Below are positions 50,168 to 60,584 of a stretch of DNA of 64,000 bases, piece by piece. Below the pieces are notes generated by a model that saw only the letters and a list, made by a program, of their open reading frames with translations, ran no database searches and was not told where the DNA came from. The translations under genes and the position numbers were made by a program. Location of the stretch: the NCBI GenBank assembly GCA_947090765.1, contig OX352322.1:2189501-2253500 (forward strand), read 5' to 3'. The first letter of the stretch is position 1, and every line of letters begins with the position of its first letter. This DNA is from Pseudomonas sp. MM223 (lineage in GTDB: Bacteria; Pseudomonadota; Gammaproteobacteria; Pseudomonadales; Pseudomonadaceae).

Positions 50168-50279
50168 TCCGTTATTCCTCACAAGCGGTGGGCTGAAACT
50201 ACGGGGCCTAGGTTGCAATTCGCGCTGTCATCAATCAAATTGTTTGTTGTTATCCCAGCTATAAGTCAGGCCGATAAAT

Positions 50280-51142
50280 ATGAACCTGTTCCAGCTACGT
50301 GCCTTCGACGCCGTGGCCCGTGAGGGCAGCTTTACCCGTGCCGCCGAGCGCCTGTTCATCAGCCAGCCGGCGGTAACCGGGCACGTCAAGGCGCTGGAGG
50401 AGCACTACCAGATCACCTTGTTGCGGCGTACCGCTCGGCGGGTGGAACTGACCGAGGAGGGCACCCGCCTGGCGGCCATCACCCGCGCCATGTTCGGGCT
50501 GGCCGAAGAAGCGCAGGCCATGCTTGAAGCCAACCGCCAGTTGCTGACCGGGCGCCTGGAGGTAGCGGCCGATGGCCCGCACCGGGTTATGCCCATGCTG
50601 GCGCAGCTGCGCGAGCGTTACCCTGGCATTACCGTCAACTTGCGCCTGGGCAACGCGCAGGAGACGCTGGCTGCACTGCTGTCCGAGCATGCCGATGTGG
50701 CGGTGCTGACCGAGATCGAGCCACGCAAGGGCCTGCACTTGCAGAACCTGTGCGAATCCCGTTTGTGCGCGCTGTTGCCGGTCGGGCACGATTGGGCCAG
50801 GGGGGAGGGTGACTTGCCGTTGGCCGCACTGCATCAGCAGATCATGGTGCTGCGTGAACCAAGTTCGACCACACGGCGCACCTTCGACAAGGCGTGTGGT
50901 AAAGCGGCTGTGCAACCTAGGGTGCTGCTGGGCTGGACAGCCGTGAGGCGGTAACCGAGGCGGTGGCCGCGCAATTGGGTATTGGTGTGGTGTCGTCGAC
51001 CGAGGTGGCCCATGACCCGCGCGTGGTAGCGCGCCCGCTGGCGGGTGCTGGCCTGGCCAACCAGCATATGGTCGGTTGCCTGGAACGGCGCCGTGAACTG
51101 CGCCTGATCCAGGCGTTTCTGGGGTTGGCCGCAGGCCTGTGA
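50280..51142 (+). pseudogene. LysR family regulator divergent from phnW, broken by a one-base frameshift
   Basis: The first 218 residues are a normal LysR protein: HTH in FQLRAFDAVAREGSFTRAAERLFISQPAVTGHVKALEE, then VMPMLAQLRERYPGITVNLRLGN. At about 50931 the frame breaks after VLLG and the reading ends at 50952 (WTAVRR). Continued in another frame, the homologous C-terminus appears as DSREAVTEAVAAQLGIGVVSS.. to a TGA at 51140. One base is missing; restored, the gene is 864 bases for 287 residues, normal for the family. By position, the intact protein would control phnW-phnX. Confidence 0.8.
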
Positions 51143-51152
51143 CGGGATTGGC

Positions 51153-52167
51153 ATGAGCGAGAAAGACACCATTTCCATGCAACTGGTGCGTGAAGCACTG
51201 TTGCAGACCTGCCCGGCTGGCGAGCCGGATGCGGCGTTGCTGGCGCGTGCCGGCATCGATGCCGGGCAGCTTGACCTGGCCGAGGCGCGAGTGGGCGCAG
51301 ATGCCTACGCGCGGCTGTGGCGACTGCTGGCACGGCGCTGCAACGACGAGTTTTTTGCCATGGACCGGCGCGGCCTGCGCAGCGGCAGCCTGGCCTTCAT
51401 TGCCCGCAGCGCCATGGCCCAACCCACGCTGGCGGCGGCGCTGGACAACATGCTGGCCTTCCTGTCGCTGATGCTCGAAGACCTGCAGCCAAGCCTGGTG
51501 CGCCAGCAGAGCCTGGCCGAAATCGTGATCAACGAGCCCAGCGACTCACCGCGTCGGGCGTTCACCTACTTCACCTTCTGGATGATCGTCCATGGCGTTG
51601 CCTGCTGGCTCGCCGGGCGGCGCATTCCCATTTTGGCCATCGACCTGCGCTGCGCCGAACCGCCGTTCTGCGACGATTACCGGGTCATGTTCTCGGAAAA
51701 CCTGCAGTTCGGCCGACCGCGCACACGGATGATCATCGCTGCCGAAAGCCTTGACCTGCCCGTGCGGCGCAGCGATGAAGAGCTGCAACGCTTCCTGGCC
51801 GAGGCACCGGGCAACATCCTGGTCAAGTACCGCGACCCCGACAGCCTGGCGCGGCGCATCAGGCTGCGTTTGCTGGGCATGAAGCCCGACCTGTGGCCGG
51901 ATGCCGAACAGCTGGCGGGCAGCCTGCACATGTCGGTGTCGACGTTGCGCCGCCGCCTGGCGGAGGAGGGGCAGAACTACCAGGGCATCAAGGACAGCGT
52001 GCGGCGTGAGCTGGCAATTGCCTGGCTGGCGCAGGCGCAAATGGGCGTGGCCGAGATAGCCGAGCACTTGGGTTTTGCCGACAGCGAGCTCGTTCTACAA
52101 GGCGTTCCGCAAGTGGTTTGGTTGTAACCCGGGGCATTACCGCACACTGGTAACCCGGGATGCCTGA
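51153..52167 (+). pseudogene. AraC family regulator (Arabinose_bd type), C-terminus broken by a one-base frameshift
   Basis: The N-terminal 200 residues follow the AraC-type arabinose-binding-domain pattern (YARLWRLLARRCNDEFFAMDRRGLRSGSLAFIARSAMAQPTL..). The C-terminal HTH is normal through LHMSVSTLRRRLAEEGQNYQGIKDSVRR..AEIAEHLGFADS. There one extra base at about 52086 breaks the second HTH; the expected SSFYKAFRKWFGCNPGHYRTL is read in another frame from 52087 and ends at the TGA at 52165. Corrected length is 337 residues. As it stands the protein loses the second recognition helix. By position it could control the acyl-CoA genes further downstream. Confidence 0.8.
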
Positions 52168-52252
52168 CCGGTTCGGCGGTGCTGCTTCCCACTGAATCGG
52201 GGGCTGAGGCTCGTGCACTGTGAGCGACCTTCCATTACAAGGTCGCTGACGC

Positions 52253-55200
52253 ATGAAACCCTCGTTCTTTTCCACGGATAAAGCCGCAGAGCGCAAGCAC
52301 GCCGAAACACTCACCGACGCCTTTCTGGCCAAGCGCCTGCCCGCCTGGTTGCAAAAACTGCCGACTGACCGGGTCAAGCCATTGCACGATGCGATGCTGG
52401 CGCATGACAAGAGCCTCCGGCCGCTGACCCTTGCAACCCGGCCGCTGCTGTCGCCGCAACAATTTGCTGCCCTGCAATTACAGCCATTGATCGACCTGTT
52501 GCTGGATGAACCCCGCAAGCTCGACGAACTGGAGTGCCTGGAGCGTTGGTATGTGGCGACCGTGACCAAGCAGATGGTGCCCACCGTAGAGGAGCGTTCA
52601 CAGCGCTCACCGGCGCTGCTGCGCCTGATGCACAATTTTTCCAGCGGTAAGCCGTTGTTCGAAAACGCGGGGCTGGTTGCCATTGGCGAGGACCAGATCC
52701 TGCTGCGCGAGGTGGACATCACCTTGCTCTGCCGCGAACTGGACGTTGGCCAGGAATACCAGCAAATGCTTGATGAAGTGTTCGTCGAGAGTACCCAAGG
52801 CTTGCTGGCCGAGCACAAGCGCACGGCATTTGCCCTGGCCTGCGAGTTGGCTATCTGCAAGGGGCATCTCACACTCGATCAATACGTTGCGTTGAGCCAG
52901 TTAGGTAAGGGCGAGCCTGCTACGGCGGATCAAAAGCTGACCGCAACGCCCGGTGAGCTTAGCGTTTTGGGGTGTAGCCTGAGCAACGGAATGCTGTTGC
53001 AACTGCAAGGCTCCGCGGAAGAGGACGAGCACGTTATCGTCTATCAGCCGGACGACCCTGACCAGGTGTTTCGCAGCTTCCCCTCCCTGGCAGCATTGTC
53101 GGCCTTCTTCGTCGAAGCGCTACGCAAGGATGACGTTCTCAGGGCAGTGTATGGCCAGGTTCGCACCCGCGAGCGCGCAGACTTTGCCCTGACCCTGAGC
53201 AAACGCCTGACCGATGATGTGCCCGATCTCGAACTGCAGAGTGTTACGTCTGATTCGGATGTTTTCAGCATCTTGGCAAAACGCCAGGTCGAGCGGCTGA
53301 AGGATGATGGCCGGTTGCTGCTCGTGCCTACCGACGATGCAGATGACGCAGCCGCCAGGGCTCGGCTGGAGGTGTGGAAAGGTATCGGCTTCGAAGCACT
53401 TGGGCTGGCCGGGCTGTTTGTGCCGGTAATTGGCGTTGCACTGTTCGGTTATATGGTAGCGGACACCCTTCACGAAGCCTATGAAGGTGTTGTGGACTGG
53501 AGTGAGGGGCATCAGCATGAAGCGCTTGAGCACCTGTTCAAGGTGGTTGCCACGGTAGCCGTGGTGGCTGCCACGGGTGTCACGGCGGTCGCGGCGGCGG
53601 GGGCCTTGCGCCGTAGCGTTTTCGTGGATGGGCTGGAACCTGTGAACACCAGTGCCGGGCCGCGGCTGTGGAACGATGATTTGCAGAGCTACGCAGTAAC
53701 ACCGGACAACCCCAGCCTTCGAGATGATGGCCTGTATGAGGGCGGCGGGCAGCGTTATCTGCGTATCGATGAGCACTATTACCCACTGCATCAGGATGCA
53801 CCCGGGCAGGCTTGGCGGTTGCGTCATCCGCAGCGCGCAGACGCTTATGCCCCGCCCGTGGTGTTCAATGGCGAACGCTGCTGGCGGCTGCGTTCAGAGC
53901 GCGTTCTGGAATGGGATGACAGCACACAGATGCTCAATCGGCTGTGGCCCATGGACCCGCCCTTGAGCGCAGAGAAAGCGGACCAGATCCTGCGTGTGGC
54001 CGATGTCGACAAGGAGGAACTGCGAGGCATGCTGGCGCAGAGCCGGCCGTTGCCGGTCAGCTTGCGTGACACGCTGCGCCGCTACCAGGCTGCTGTCCGG
54101 CTTGAACGCCTGTTTGGTGCCCTGGAAACCTCTGCGGATGTGATCGGTGATGCGCAAGTCCTGGCTTGGTGCAATGGCCATTCGGACCTGCAAGGCATCG
54201 CTGAAGAGGATATGGGCGCGGTGCTGCTGGAGCGTCGCGGGGACTTGTGGTCTGCGCTGTTGAAGCACCTCGCCGAAGAGTTGCCGCATGCGACGGATGG
54301 CGCGCAAACTGAACAGGCAGCACTGTTGGGCTACCTGAAGCGCGATTTGCCCGGCCTGCCCCCAGCCTATGCATTGCAGGTTGTGCGCGATGTGGACCCG
54401 ATCACTGGCAACCTGGCGAGTTTCGATTCACGTGTGCCCATGCAGGTCATGACCCACGCGCGTGCGGCGCTCTCCATGGCCAGGCTGACGCGCGCGCTTG
54501 AAGGTTTGTTGCTGGGCACCGATTACCACGACGGTACAGGTGAGCTGGTGCTGGCTTCCTTGGCGAGGCTGCCCAACTGGCCCCGGTCAGTGAATCTGGA
54601 GCTGCGGCAGTTTTCGCCTTTTGGCCGCCGGATTGCCCTTCAGGACCCGAGTGGCGCGCGTGAGGCGCTCACTACGCTGGTTTGGCGCGCGGGCCGGTTC
54701 TACCTGTATGACAGTGATGGGCTAGCACTGGACATCGAAGTCGAGGAACCCGCCGGCCTTTTTCAGGCCATTGTCGCCTTGCTGGACGAGCCTCAGCGCA
54801 AGGCCTTGGGCATTGCCGGTAACGATAGCCCGGCTAACCTGCGCAAGGCGATCATCAAGGGGCTTCCCGGCGATCGCAAGGGGCTGCTTGAGCGGGTTGG
54901 CTGGACGACGTCAGCCCCCACGTTCACCTCAGTTCAGCGATTGCCCGACAGCCGGGTGGGCTACCCTTTGGGTAACTTTCTGGCGCGAGAGATGGGCTAT
55001 CACCACTATATTTCGTCACTAAGGCGCCGTGTGCGCGTGCTGTATCCAACACTCACGGTCGCCGAAGGGCAATCGTTGATTGAGGAGTGGGTCGAGCGCG
55101 GCCGCGATCCCTTTGATGAACTGCTGTCCCAGGAGATGAACTACGCCAGCCTGGATGATGCACTCAGCCGATGGGAGCGTGCGGCGGATGAAATGACGGC

Positions 55201-56854
55201 CCTGCGGGCAAGGCGCAGGCAGTTTGCCGACCGTTTGCGCGGCGCCTGGCGCTACGAAGGCAGGGTAGTAACCGACAATGATGGCCACGTCCTGGGCCGT
55301 GAACTTGACCTTTCCGGGTGGCAGGTAGAAAACCTGCCAAACCTGCCGTCCACCGTCGACCTTGATCACATCGTGTCACTGAACATGAGCGGGATGGACC
55401 TGCTGCAGATGCCCAGGAGCTTCTTGAGCTGTTTCGAAAACCTGCAGACATTGACCCTGAACAACAACCTGCTGACTACTGTTCCGTCGGAAATTGGCCG
55501 GTTGACCGACCTGCGGGTGCTGCATATCCGGCATAACCTGATTCAGATGGATGCCGCAGGCGCAGCGTTGCTGTCCAGGTTGAGCGAACTGCGGATGCTG
55601 GTGATGGACCACAACCCGTTGCGCACGCTCAACCTCGATTTTGCCCAGCTTCGCGAGTTGCGAGTACTGCGCGCAGCCAACTGCGCGCTGCGTACCGTAC
55701 CGCGCAACCTCGAACTCAGCACTCAACTGACGGTGGCCGATCTGCCCTTCAACCAGATATCTTCGCTACCGCAGGGGTTACTGGATATGCCGAGGGTATT
55801 CAGGCGAGGCGTGAACCTAACCTTCAACCCGCTGACAATGGCGGATTTTGCTGCGCTTGCGGTGGATGACGAGGTCAGCCCGATTGTGGTGCCACGGCCC
55901 GACAGCGAGGCATCGCTGCGGCAATGGCTGGAGGCCGTGGATACTGCCCGGCAGCCGGCGCGGCGTGCACTGTGGGGGCGTGTGGCGGCGTTCGCTGACA
56001 GCGATGCCCTGATAGACCTGCTGGGTGAGCTTACACACAGCCAGGACTACCGGCAGAACGTTGATCACTCCCGGGCCTATGTCACTGACCAGGTATGGCA
56101 GTTGCTGGAACAGGTGGACGATGACGAGGCGTTGCGAGCAGACCTGTTTGCCCACGCGGGCGTTCAGTTGACTTGCCATGACAGTGTCGCCGAGCGGTTC
56201 AGCCGGCTTTGGTTGCGTGCGTTGGTCCATGCCGCCGAAAACCGTGCGCAAGCCGACCGTGGCGGTGAGCAGTTGCTTGAGCTGGGCCGGGCGCTGTTTC
56301 GTATGGAGCGGCTGGATGCTTTTGCCAGGCAGGAGGTCAACTGGCGGCAAGCGCGCGGCGAGGTGGTTGACGAGCTGGAGGTCGTGCTTGGCTTTCGCGT
56401 GAACCTGGCTGCCCGCCTGGGCCTGGTGGGGCAGCCGCGGAGCATGCTGTTCGGTAGCCTCGCGAATATCACACCTGAACTCGCTGACCGTGCCTACGAC
56501 GCCGTGATGCTCGACGAGGCAAGCGGGGCCTTGGCAGAAAGCTTGGGTAACCAGGAGTTCTGGAGCACCTACCTTGAACAACGGTACCGCCAGTTGTTCA
56601 GTGATCACCGCGATGAATTCGCCGCCCGTGGTACTGCGCTTGAAGAGCGCGAGGAGGCTGGCGAGTTGCAAGGTGAGGCCTACCGGCTAGCCTACGAACA
56701 GTTGGCGGATGAGCGCGAAGCAATACGCCTGCGGATCGTGATCACCCTCACTCAGGAGGCGCTGGCGCAAGCGGCTGCCGGTATACCGCTCGATGCGCCA
56801 GAGGCCGACGAGGCAGCTGAAGCGGTAACGGGCGAATCCGATCAGCCGGGTTGA
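52253..56854 (+). CDS. Large LRR/NEL-domain protein, predicted E3 ubiquitin ligase-like effector
   Basis: A 1533-residue protein. The N-terminal part (about 1-370) resembles the DUF6543 dermonecrotic-toxin-like region found in large Pseudomonas toxins. Two hydrophobic stretches follow (about 378-400 and 428-447). Leucine-rich repeats lie at about 1036-1200 (LQTLTLNNNLLTTVPSEIGRLTDLRVLHIRHN..). The C-terminus has the NEL pattern of IpaH/SspH-type bacterial E3 ligases, with the CxD active motif as Cys1308-His1309-Asp1310 in GVQLTCHDSVAERF. NEL enzymes transfer ubiquitin in eukaryotic host cells. No signal peptide, secretion apparatus or immunity-like gene is adjacent. It is inserted between the AraC regulator and the acyl-CoA operon. 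Confidence 0.8.
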   Translation: MKPSFFSTDKAAERKHAETLTDAFLAKRLPAWLQKLPTDRVKPLHDAMLAHDKSLRPLTLATRPLLSPQQFAALQLQPLIDLLLDEPRKLDELECLERWYVATVTKQMVPTVEERSQRSPALLRLMHNFSSGKPLFENAGLVAIGEDQILLREVDITLLCRELDVGQEYQQMLDEVFVESTQGLLAEHKRTAFALACELAICKGHLTLDQYVALSQLGKGEPATADQKLTATPGELSVLGCSLSNGMLLQLQGSAEEDEHVIVYQPDDPDQVFRSFPSLAALSAFFVEALRKDDVLRAVYGQVRTRERADFALTLSKRLTDDVPDLELQSVTSDSDVFSILAKRQVERLKDDGRLLLVPTDDADDAAARARLEVWKGIGFEALGLAGLFVPVIGVALFGYMVADTLHEAYEGVVDWSEGHQHEALEHLFKVVATVAVVAATGVTAVAAAGALRRSVFVDGLEPVNTSAGPRLWNDDLQSYAVTPDNPSLRDDGLYEGGGQRYLRIDEHYYPLHQDAPGQAWRLRHPQRADAYAPPVVFNGERCWRLRSERVLEWDDSTQMLNRLWPMDPPLSAEKADQILRVADVDKEELRGMLAQSRPLPVSLRDTLRRYQAAVRLERLFGALETSADVIGDAQVLAWCNGHSDLQGIAEEDMGAVLLERRGDLWSALLKHLAEELPHATDGAQTEQAALLGYLKRDLPGLPPAYALQVVRDVDPITGNLASFDSRVPMQVMTHARAALSMARLTRALEGLLLGTDYHDGTGELVLASLARLPNWPRSVNLELRQFSPFGRRIALQDPSGAREALTTLVWRAGRFYLYDSDGLALDIEVEEPAGLFQAIVALLDEPQRKALGIAGNDSPANLRKAIIKGLPGDRKGLLERVGWTTSAPTFTSVQRLPDSRVGYPLGNFLAREMGYHHYISSLRRRVRVLYPTLTVAEGQSLIEEWVERGRDPFDELLSQEMNYASLDDALSRWERAADEMTALRARRRQFADRLRGAWRYEGRVVTDNDGHVLGRELDLSGWQVENLPNLPSTVDLDHIVSLNMSGMDLLQMPRSFLSCFENLQTLTLNNNLLTTVPSEIGRLTDLRVLHIRHNLIQMDAAGAALLSRLSELRMLVMDHNPLRTLNLDFAQLRELRVLRAANCALRTVPRNLELSTQLTVADLPFNQISSLPQGLLDMPRVFRRGVNLTFNPLTMADFAALAVDDEVSPIVVPRPDSEASLRQWLEAVDTARQPARRALWGRVAAFADSDALIDLLGELTHSQDYRQNVDHSRAYVTDQVWQLLEQVDDDEALRADLFAHAGVQLTCHDSVAERFSRLWLRALVHAAENRAQADRGGEQLLELGRALFRMERLDAFARQEVNWRQARGEVVDELEVVLGFRVNLAARLGLVGQPRSMLFGSLANITPELADRAYDAVMLDEASGALAESLGNQEFWSTYLEQRYRQLFSDHRDEFAARGTALEEREEAGELQGEAYRLAYEQLADEREAIRLRIVITLTQEALAQAAAGIPLDAPEADEAAEAVTGESDQPG

Positions 56855-56943
56855 CCCTTTTGGCCATTGCCGGATAAGCCCGCCGGCGCGAATATCGTCA
56901 GACCGATGGTGCACTCCAACAATAAGAAACCAGGAGTCTGACG

Positions 56944-58590
56944 ATGCGCGATTACGCCGAGGCGGTTCGTTCGTTCAACCATGAACAGGCCGCTGCCCAG
57001 GCCCTGCATGGCAACCTCGACGCGCTCAATGCCTGTGTCGAATGCTGCGACCGCCATGTGGGTGGCGAGCGGCCGGCGCTGGTATGGGTTGGCCGGGAGG
57101 GTGACTGCAAGCGTTTCACCTTCGAGCAACTGCAACACGATGCCAGCCGCTTCGCCAATGTGCTGAAGGCGCAAGGCGTGGTTGCCGGAGACCGAGTGGC
57201 CGGCCTGATGCCGCGTACGCCTGAATTACTGGTGACCATCCTCGCCACCTGGCGCCTGGGTGCGGTGTACCAGCCTTTGTTCACTGCTTTCGGGCCCAAG
57301 GCCATCGAGCACCGTCTGGAGCAGTCGCATGCCAAGGTTGTCGTCACCGACCAGCATAACCGCGGCAAGCTGGACGATGTGACAGCCTGCCCCACCATCG
57401 TCACGGTCAACGGGCGCCCAGGTGATCTGGACTTCCATCAATGCCTGGACGCTGCGACTGAGGTGTGTGACCCCGTCATGCGCAAGGGCGATGACCCTTT
57501 CTTGCTGATGTTCACCTCCGGTACCACGGGCCCCGCCAAACCACTGGAAGTACCGTTGCGCGCCATCGTGGCTTTCCAAGGCTACATGCGCGAAGCGATC
57601 GACCTGCGGCCCGAGGACAATTTCTGGAACCTGGCCGACCCCGGTTGGGCGTATGGCCTCTACTACGCCGTCACCGGGCCGTTGGCGCTGGGCCATGCGA
57701 CCACTTTCTACGATGGCCCGTTCAGCGTTGAAAGCTGTGCCCGCGTGATCGACCAACTGGGCATCACCAACCTGGCGGGTTCACCTACCGCCTACCGGTT
57801 GCTGATCGCCGCGGGCAGTGAGTTTTCCGCACCCGTCAAGGGGCGCCTGCGCGTGGTCAGCAGCGCAGGTGAGCCGCTCAACCCCGAAGTGATCCGCTGG
57901 TTTGCCGACGAGCTGGGCGTGACCATTCACGACCACTATGGGCAAACCGAGCTGGGCATGGTGCTGTGCAACCACCATGGGCTGCAGCACCCGGTGCACA
58001 TGGGCTCTGCAGGTTTCGCCATACCCGGCCACCGCATCGTGGTGCTGGACGAGCAGGGCCTGGAGCTGCCCGCCGGGCAACCCGGCATCCTTGCCGTCGA
58101 CCGCGAGCAGTCGCCCCTGTGCTGGTTTGGCGGCTACCACGGTGTGCCGACCAAGTCGTTTGTCGGCAAGTATTACCTCAGTGGTGACACCGTCGAGCTC
58201 AATTCCGATGGCAGCATCAGTTTCGTCGGTCGCAGTGATGACGTGATTACCACGTCTGGTTATCGCGTGGGGCCATTCGACGTCGAGAGCGCGTTGATCG
58301 AGCACCCGGCCGTGATTGAGGCGGCCGTCATTGGCAAGCCAGACCCTGAACGCACCGAGCTGATCAAGGCTTTTGTGGTGCTGGCCAAGGATGTTGCTGG
58401 CAGCGTGGAGCTGGAAGATGCGCTGCGCCAGCACGTGCGTCAGCGGCTGTACGCCCATGCCTACCCCCGTGAAATCGAATTCGTCAGCGAGCTGCCCAAG
58501 ACCCCGAGCGGCAAGCTGCAACGCTTCATCCTGCGCAACCAGGAAGTCGCCAAACAAAACGCGCAACAGGCCACCCCTGCCAGCGCCTGA
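56944..58590 (+). CDS. Acyl-CoA synthetase (AMP-binding)
   Basis: A 548-residue member of the adenylate-forming family. The AMP-binding P-loop is [13 protein letters not shown] (about residues 190-202), then the acyl/AMP motif [23 protein letters not shown], the hinge [34 protein letters not shown], and the catalytic Lys in TPSGKLQRF near residue 524. It would activate a short or branched carboxylic acid with CoA and ATP. It is the first gene of a five-gene same-strand run with SDR, thiolase, acyl-CoA dehydrogenase and enoyl-CoA hydratase, with gaps of 8-13 bases. Confidence 0.92.
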   Translation: MRDYAEAVRSFNHEQAAAQALHGNLDALNACVECCDRHVGGERPALVWVGREGDCKRFTFEQLQHDASRFANVLKAQGVVAGDRVAGLMPRTPELLVTILATWRLGAVYQPLFTAFGPKAIEHRLEQSHAKVVVTDQHNRGKLDDVTACPTIVTVNGRPGDLDFHQCLDAATEVCDPVMRKGDDPFLLMFTSGTTGPAKPLEVPLRAIVAFQGYMREAIDLRPEDNFWNLADPGWAYGLYYAVTGPLALGHATTFYDGPFSVESCARVIDQLGITNLAGSPTAYRLLIAAGSEFSAPVKGRLRVVSSAGEPLNPEVIRWFADELGVTIHDHYGQTELGMVLCNHHGLQHPVHMGSAGFAIPGHRIVVLDEQGLELPAGQPGILAVDREQSPLCWFGGYHGVPTKSFVGKYYLSGDTVELNSDGSISFVGRSDDVITTSGYRVGPFDVESALIEHPAVIEAAVIGKPDPERTELIKAFVVLAKDVAGSVELEDALRQHVRQRLYAHAYPREIEFVSELPKTPSGKLQRFILRNQEVAKQNAQQATPASA

Positions 58591-58603
58591 AAGGAAACCG
58601 ATC

Positions 58604-59371
58604 ATGCAGATTGCCAATAAACACTTCATCGTCAGCGGCGCCGCCTCCGGGCTGGGTGCCGCCACTGCACAGATGCTGGTCGAGGCCGGCGCCAAGGTCA
58701 TGCTGGTCGACCTCAACGCCCAGGCCGTCGAGGCCAAGGCCCGCGAGCTGGGTGACAGCGCCCGCTTCGCCGTGGCCGACATCAGCGACGAACAGGCCGC
58801 CCAGGCGGCGGTCGATGCAGCGGTCAGCGCGTTTGGCAGCCTGCACGGGCTGGTGAATTGCGCGGGCATCGTCGGTGCCGAGAAGGTACTGGGCAAGCAA
58901 GGCCCGCATGGCTTGGCCAGCTTCGCCAAGGTCATCAACGTCAACCTGGTCGGCAGCTTCAACCTGCTGCGCCTGGCGGCGGCGGCCATGGCTGAAGGGG
59001 CAGCCGATGAGGGGGGCGAGCGCGGCGTGATCATCAACACCGCCTCCATCGCCGCCTACGACGGCCAGATCGGCCAGGCCGCCTACGCTGCCTCCAAAGG
59101 CGCCATCGCCAGCCTGACTCTGCCCGTTGCCCGTGAACTGGCGCGCTTTGGCATCCGCGTGATGACCATTGCCCCGGGCATCTTCGAAACGCCAATGATG
59201 GCCGGCATGACCGAGGAAGTACGCGCGTCACTGGCTGCTGGTGTGCCGTTCCCGCCGCGCCTGGGGCGCCCGCAGGAGTACGCCGCGCTGGCCCGCCACA
59301 TCATCGAGAACAGCATGCTCAACGGCGAAGTGATCCGCCTTGACGGCGCGCTGCGCATGGCTGCCAAGTAA
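58604..59371 (+). CDS. 3-hydroxyacyl-CoA dehydrogenase, SDR family (HSD17B10-like)
   Basis: A 255-residue SDR. The NAD-binding loop is [21 protein letters not shown], with VDLN for NAD preference, NCAG, the catalytic Ser in [15 protein letters not shown] and Tyr/Lys in [13 protein letters not shown]. The closing part ([36 protein letters not shown]..) is typical of the type II 3-hydroxyacyl-CoA or 2-methyl-3-hydroxybutyryl-CoA dehydrogenases. It catalyses the third step of beta-oxidation or isoleucine breakdown. AAGGAAA precedes the ATG, 13 bases after the synthetase stop. Confidence 0.92.
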   Translation: MQIANKHFIVSGAASGLGAATAQMLVEAGAKVMLVDLNAQAVEAKARELGDSARFAVADISDEQAAQAAVDAAVSAFGSLHGLVNCAGIVGAEKVLGKQGPHGLASFAKVINVNLVGSFNLLRLAAAAMAEGAADEGGERGVIINTASIAAYDGQIGQAAYAASKGAIASLTLPVARELARFGIRVMTIAPGIFETPMMAGMTEEVRASLAAGVPFPPRLGRPQEYAALARHIIENSMLNGEVIRLDGALRMAAK

Positions 59372-59382
59372 GGAGAACGAAC

Positions 59383-60576
59383 ATGACCCTCGCCAATGAC
59401 CCGATCGTAATCGTCAGCGCCGTGCGCACGCCCATGGGCGGCCTGCAGGGCGACCTCAAAAGCCTGACCGCGCCGCAACTGGGCAGCGCGGCCATCCGTG
59501 GCGCCGTCGAACGCGCCGGCATCGATGCCGCCAGTGTCGACCAGGTGCTGTTCGGCTGTGTGCTGCCGGCCGGGCAGGGCCAGGCCCCGGCACGCCAGGC
59601 GGCGCTGGGCGCCGGGCTGGACAAGCACACCACCTGCACCACCCTGAACAAGATGTGCGGCTCGGGCATGCAGGCGGCGATCATGGCCCATGACCTGCTG
59701 CTGGCCGGCACTGCCGACGTGGTGGTGGCCGGTGGCATGGAAAGCATGACCAACGCCCCGTACCTGCTGGACAAAGCCCGTGGCGGTTACCGCATGGGCC
59801 ACGGCAAGATCATCGACCACATGTTCATGGACGGCCTGGAAGACGCTTACGACAAAGGCCGCCTGATGGGCACCTTTGCCGAGGACTGCGCCCAGGCCAA
59901 TGCCTTCAGCCGTGAAGCCCAGGACCAGTTCGCCATCGCCTCGCTGACCCGTGCCCAGGCAGCGATAACCAGCGGCCGCTTTGCCGCCGAGATCGTGCCG
60001 GTGGAAATCACCGAAGGTAAGGAAAAGCGCGTGATCAAGGACGACGAGCAGCCGCCCAAGGCACGTCTGGACAAGATCCCGCAGCTCAAGCCGGCCTTCC
60101 GCGAAGGCGGCACGGTGACCGCTGCCAACGCCAGTTCGATTTCTGATGGCGCCGCCGCGCTGGTGCTGATGCGCCGCTCCGAAGCCGAAAAACGCGGCCT
60201 GAAGCCGCTGGCGGTGATTCACGGTCATGCCGCCTTTGCAGACACGCCGGCACTGTTCCCCACTGCGCCGATCGGTGCCATCGACAAACTGATGAAACGT
60301 ACAGGTTGGAGCCTGGCCGAGGTTGACCTGTTTGAAATCAACGAGGCCTTTGCGGTCGTGACCCTGGCGGCCATGAAGCACCTCGACCTGCCTCACGACA
60401 AGGTCAATATCCATGGCGGCGCCTGCGCCCTGGGCCACCCGATCGGCGCGTCCGGCGCACGCATCCTGGTGACCCTGCTGTCGGCCTTGCGCCAGAACAA
60501 CCTGCGCCGCGGCGTGGCGGCCATCTGCATTGGCGGCGGCGAGGCCACGGCCATGGCCGTCGAATGCCTGTACTGA
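59383..60576 (+). CDS. Acetyl-CoA C-acyltransferase (thiolase)
   Basis: A 397-residue thiolase. The acyl-carrying Cys92 is in LNKMCGSGMQAA, the second site is NEAFAVV, and the base Cys/His are in GGACALGHPIGASGARI and ICIGGGEATAMAVE. It cleaves 3-ketoacyl-CoA (or 2-methylacetoacetyl-CoA) to give acetyl-CoA and a shorter acyl-CoA. It follows the dehydrogenase by 11 bases and completes the oxidation module. Confidence 0.93.
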   Translation: MTLANDPIVIVSAVRTPMGGLQGDLKSLTAPQLGSAAIRGAVERAGIDAASVDQVLFGCVLPAGQGQAPARQAALGAGLDKHTTCTTLNKMCGSGMQAAIMAHDLLLAGTADVVVAGGMESMTNAPYLLDKARGGYRMGHGKIIDHMFMDGLEDAYDKGRLMGTFAEDCAQANAFSREAQDQFAIASLTRAQAAITSGRFAAEIVPVEITEGKEKRVIKDDEQPPKARLDKIPQLKPAFREGGTVTAANASSISDGAAALVLMRRSEAEKRGLKPLAVIHGHAAFADTPALFPTAPIGAIDKLMKRTGWSLAEVDLFEINEAFAVVTLAAMKHLDLPHDKVNIHGGACALGHPIGASGARILVTLLSALRQNNLRRGVAAICIGGGEATAMAVECLY

Positions 60577-60584
60577 GGTGAATC

